From positions 1 to 5,499 of the forward strand of contig JASLJO010000309.1 of NCBI GenBank assembly GCA_030152505.1: DNA of 5,499 nt, written 5' to 3'. The notes under the pieces were generated by a model. The model had not been told where the DNA came from. It ran no database searches and saw nothing but the letters and a program-made list of their open reading frames with translations. Source of the DNA: Solirubrobacterales bacterium (GTDB taxonomy: Bacteria > Actinomycetota > Thermoleophilia > Solirubrobacterales > 70-9). The position numbers and the translations under genes were made by a program. This document shows positions 5,324-5,499 of the stretch, piece by piece. Each line of letters begins with the position of its first letter. Positions within the stretch are counted from its first letter, which is position 1.

Positions 5324-5499
5324 CTAGGCGAGGAGCTTGTCGACGAGCTGCGGGAGCTCGCGGGCCATGCGGGAGCGGGGGACGGCGAGGTCGATGCCGG
5401 CGGCTTCCGCGGCTTGCCTGGTCTCGACGTTGACGTGGGAGTAGTAGCCGAGGACAGGAATGCTGAGCCCCACTAGGGCCTCTGGGTTCTCTGCATCGA
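5324..5499 (-). CDS. Response-regulator-like protein, C-terminal 57 residues (partial)
   Basis: An open reading frame enters from the right edge on the minus strand and ends at TAG (5326-5324). The visible 57 residues have the layout of the last third of a CheY-like receiver domain: a strand IPVLGYYSH, a helix around VETRQAAEAAGI, a strand DLAVPRSR, then a final helix ARELPQLVDKLLA. The Ser in GYYSH is where receivers carry the conserved Thr/Ser after beta-4, but the PRSR segment does not show the usual Lys-Pro after beta-5, so it may be a divergent or pseudo-receiver. The phosphoacceptor Asp would lie outside the window. The protein ends right after the receiver fold, suggesting a small stand-alone protein or a C-terminal receiver domain. 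It is convergent with mntH with no bases between the stops. Confidence 0.6.
   Translation of the reverse strand, partial: DAENPEALVGLSIPVLGYYSHVNVETRQAAEAAGIDLAVPRSRMARELPQLVDKLLA

Noticed and set aside
5344..5360. A perfect 6-bp inverted repeat (CGAGCT/AGCTCG, 5-base loop) just after mntH, as a terminator
   Set aside because: It is within the coding sequence of the opposing gene, has no T-tract on either side, and short GC palindromes are expected by chance in this composition.
4369..5433. A 354-codon plus-strand open frame overlapping mntH and running past its stop
   Set aside because: Its Arg/Gly-rich translation is a frame-shifted shadow of mntH, which carries all the Nramp motifs in its own frame.

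Overview
This window is GC-rich bacterial chromosome with tightly packed genes and short intergenic gaps. GTG and TTG starts and apparently leaderless or near-leaderless promoters are present. Gene content and style suggest a high-GC Actinomycetota, possibly the Thermoleophilia/Solirubrobacterales branch. That placement is an inference from protein character and is not proven here. I see no mobile element, CRISPR array, tRNA or rRNA.

Layout. Bases 1-3510 carry four minus-strand genes, listed here in transcription order: a YgfZ-type folate-binding protein (2557-3510), a putative lipoprotein of unknown function (2027-2545), an RmuC-family protein (805-1980), and the first 255 codons of a crotonyl-CoA carboxylase/reductase (1-765, running off the left edge). 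Gaps of 11, 46 and 39 bases are compatible with one operon. Bases 3511-3569 form a compact divergent control region. It holds two tandem DtxR/MntR-type palindromes and candidate -10 elements for both directions. Bases 3570-5323 hold a plus-strand pair, a short MntR-like metalloregulator and an Nramp-family divalent metal transporter (MntH). The two overlap by four bases (GTGA). At the right edge (5324-5499) is the C-terminal part of a minus-strand response-regulator-like protein; its stop codon directly abuts the transporter's stop codon.

How the genes work together. The regulator and transporter look like a self-contained manganese homeostasis cassette: the regulator is expected to bind the palindromes at its own start when loaded with metal and shut off both genes. 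The upstream palindrome also covers the -35 zone of the divergent ygfZ promoter, so the ygfZ operon could be co-controlled; this is inferred. The minus-strand operon mixes iron-sulfur-cluster maintenance (YgfZ), DNA maintenance (RmuC) and acyl-CoA carbon assimilation (Ccr), with no obvious common pathway.

I found no clear new multi-gene system. The items most worth following are the tandem operator with possible bidirectional control, the unusual metal-site composition of the short MntR-like protein, and the uncharacterised lipoprotein.
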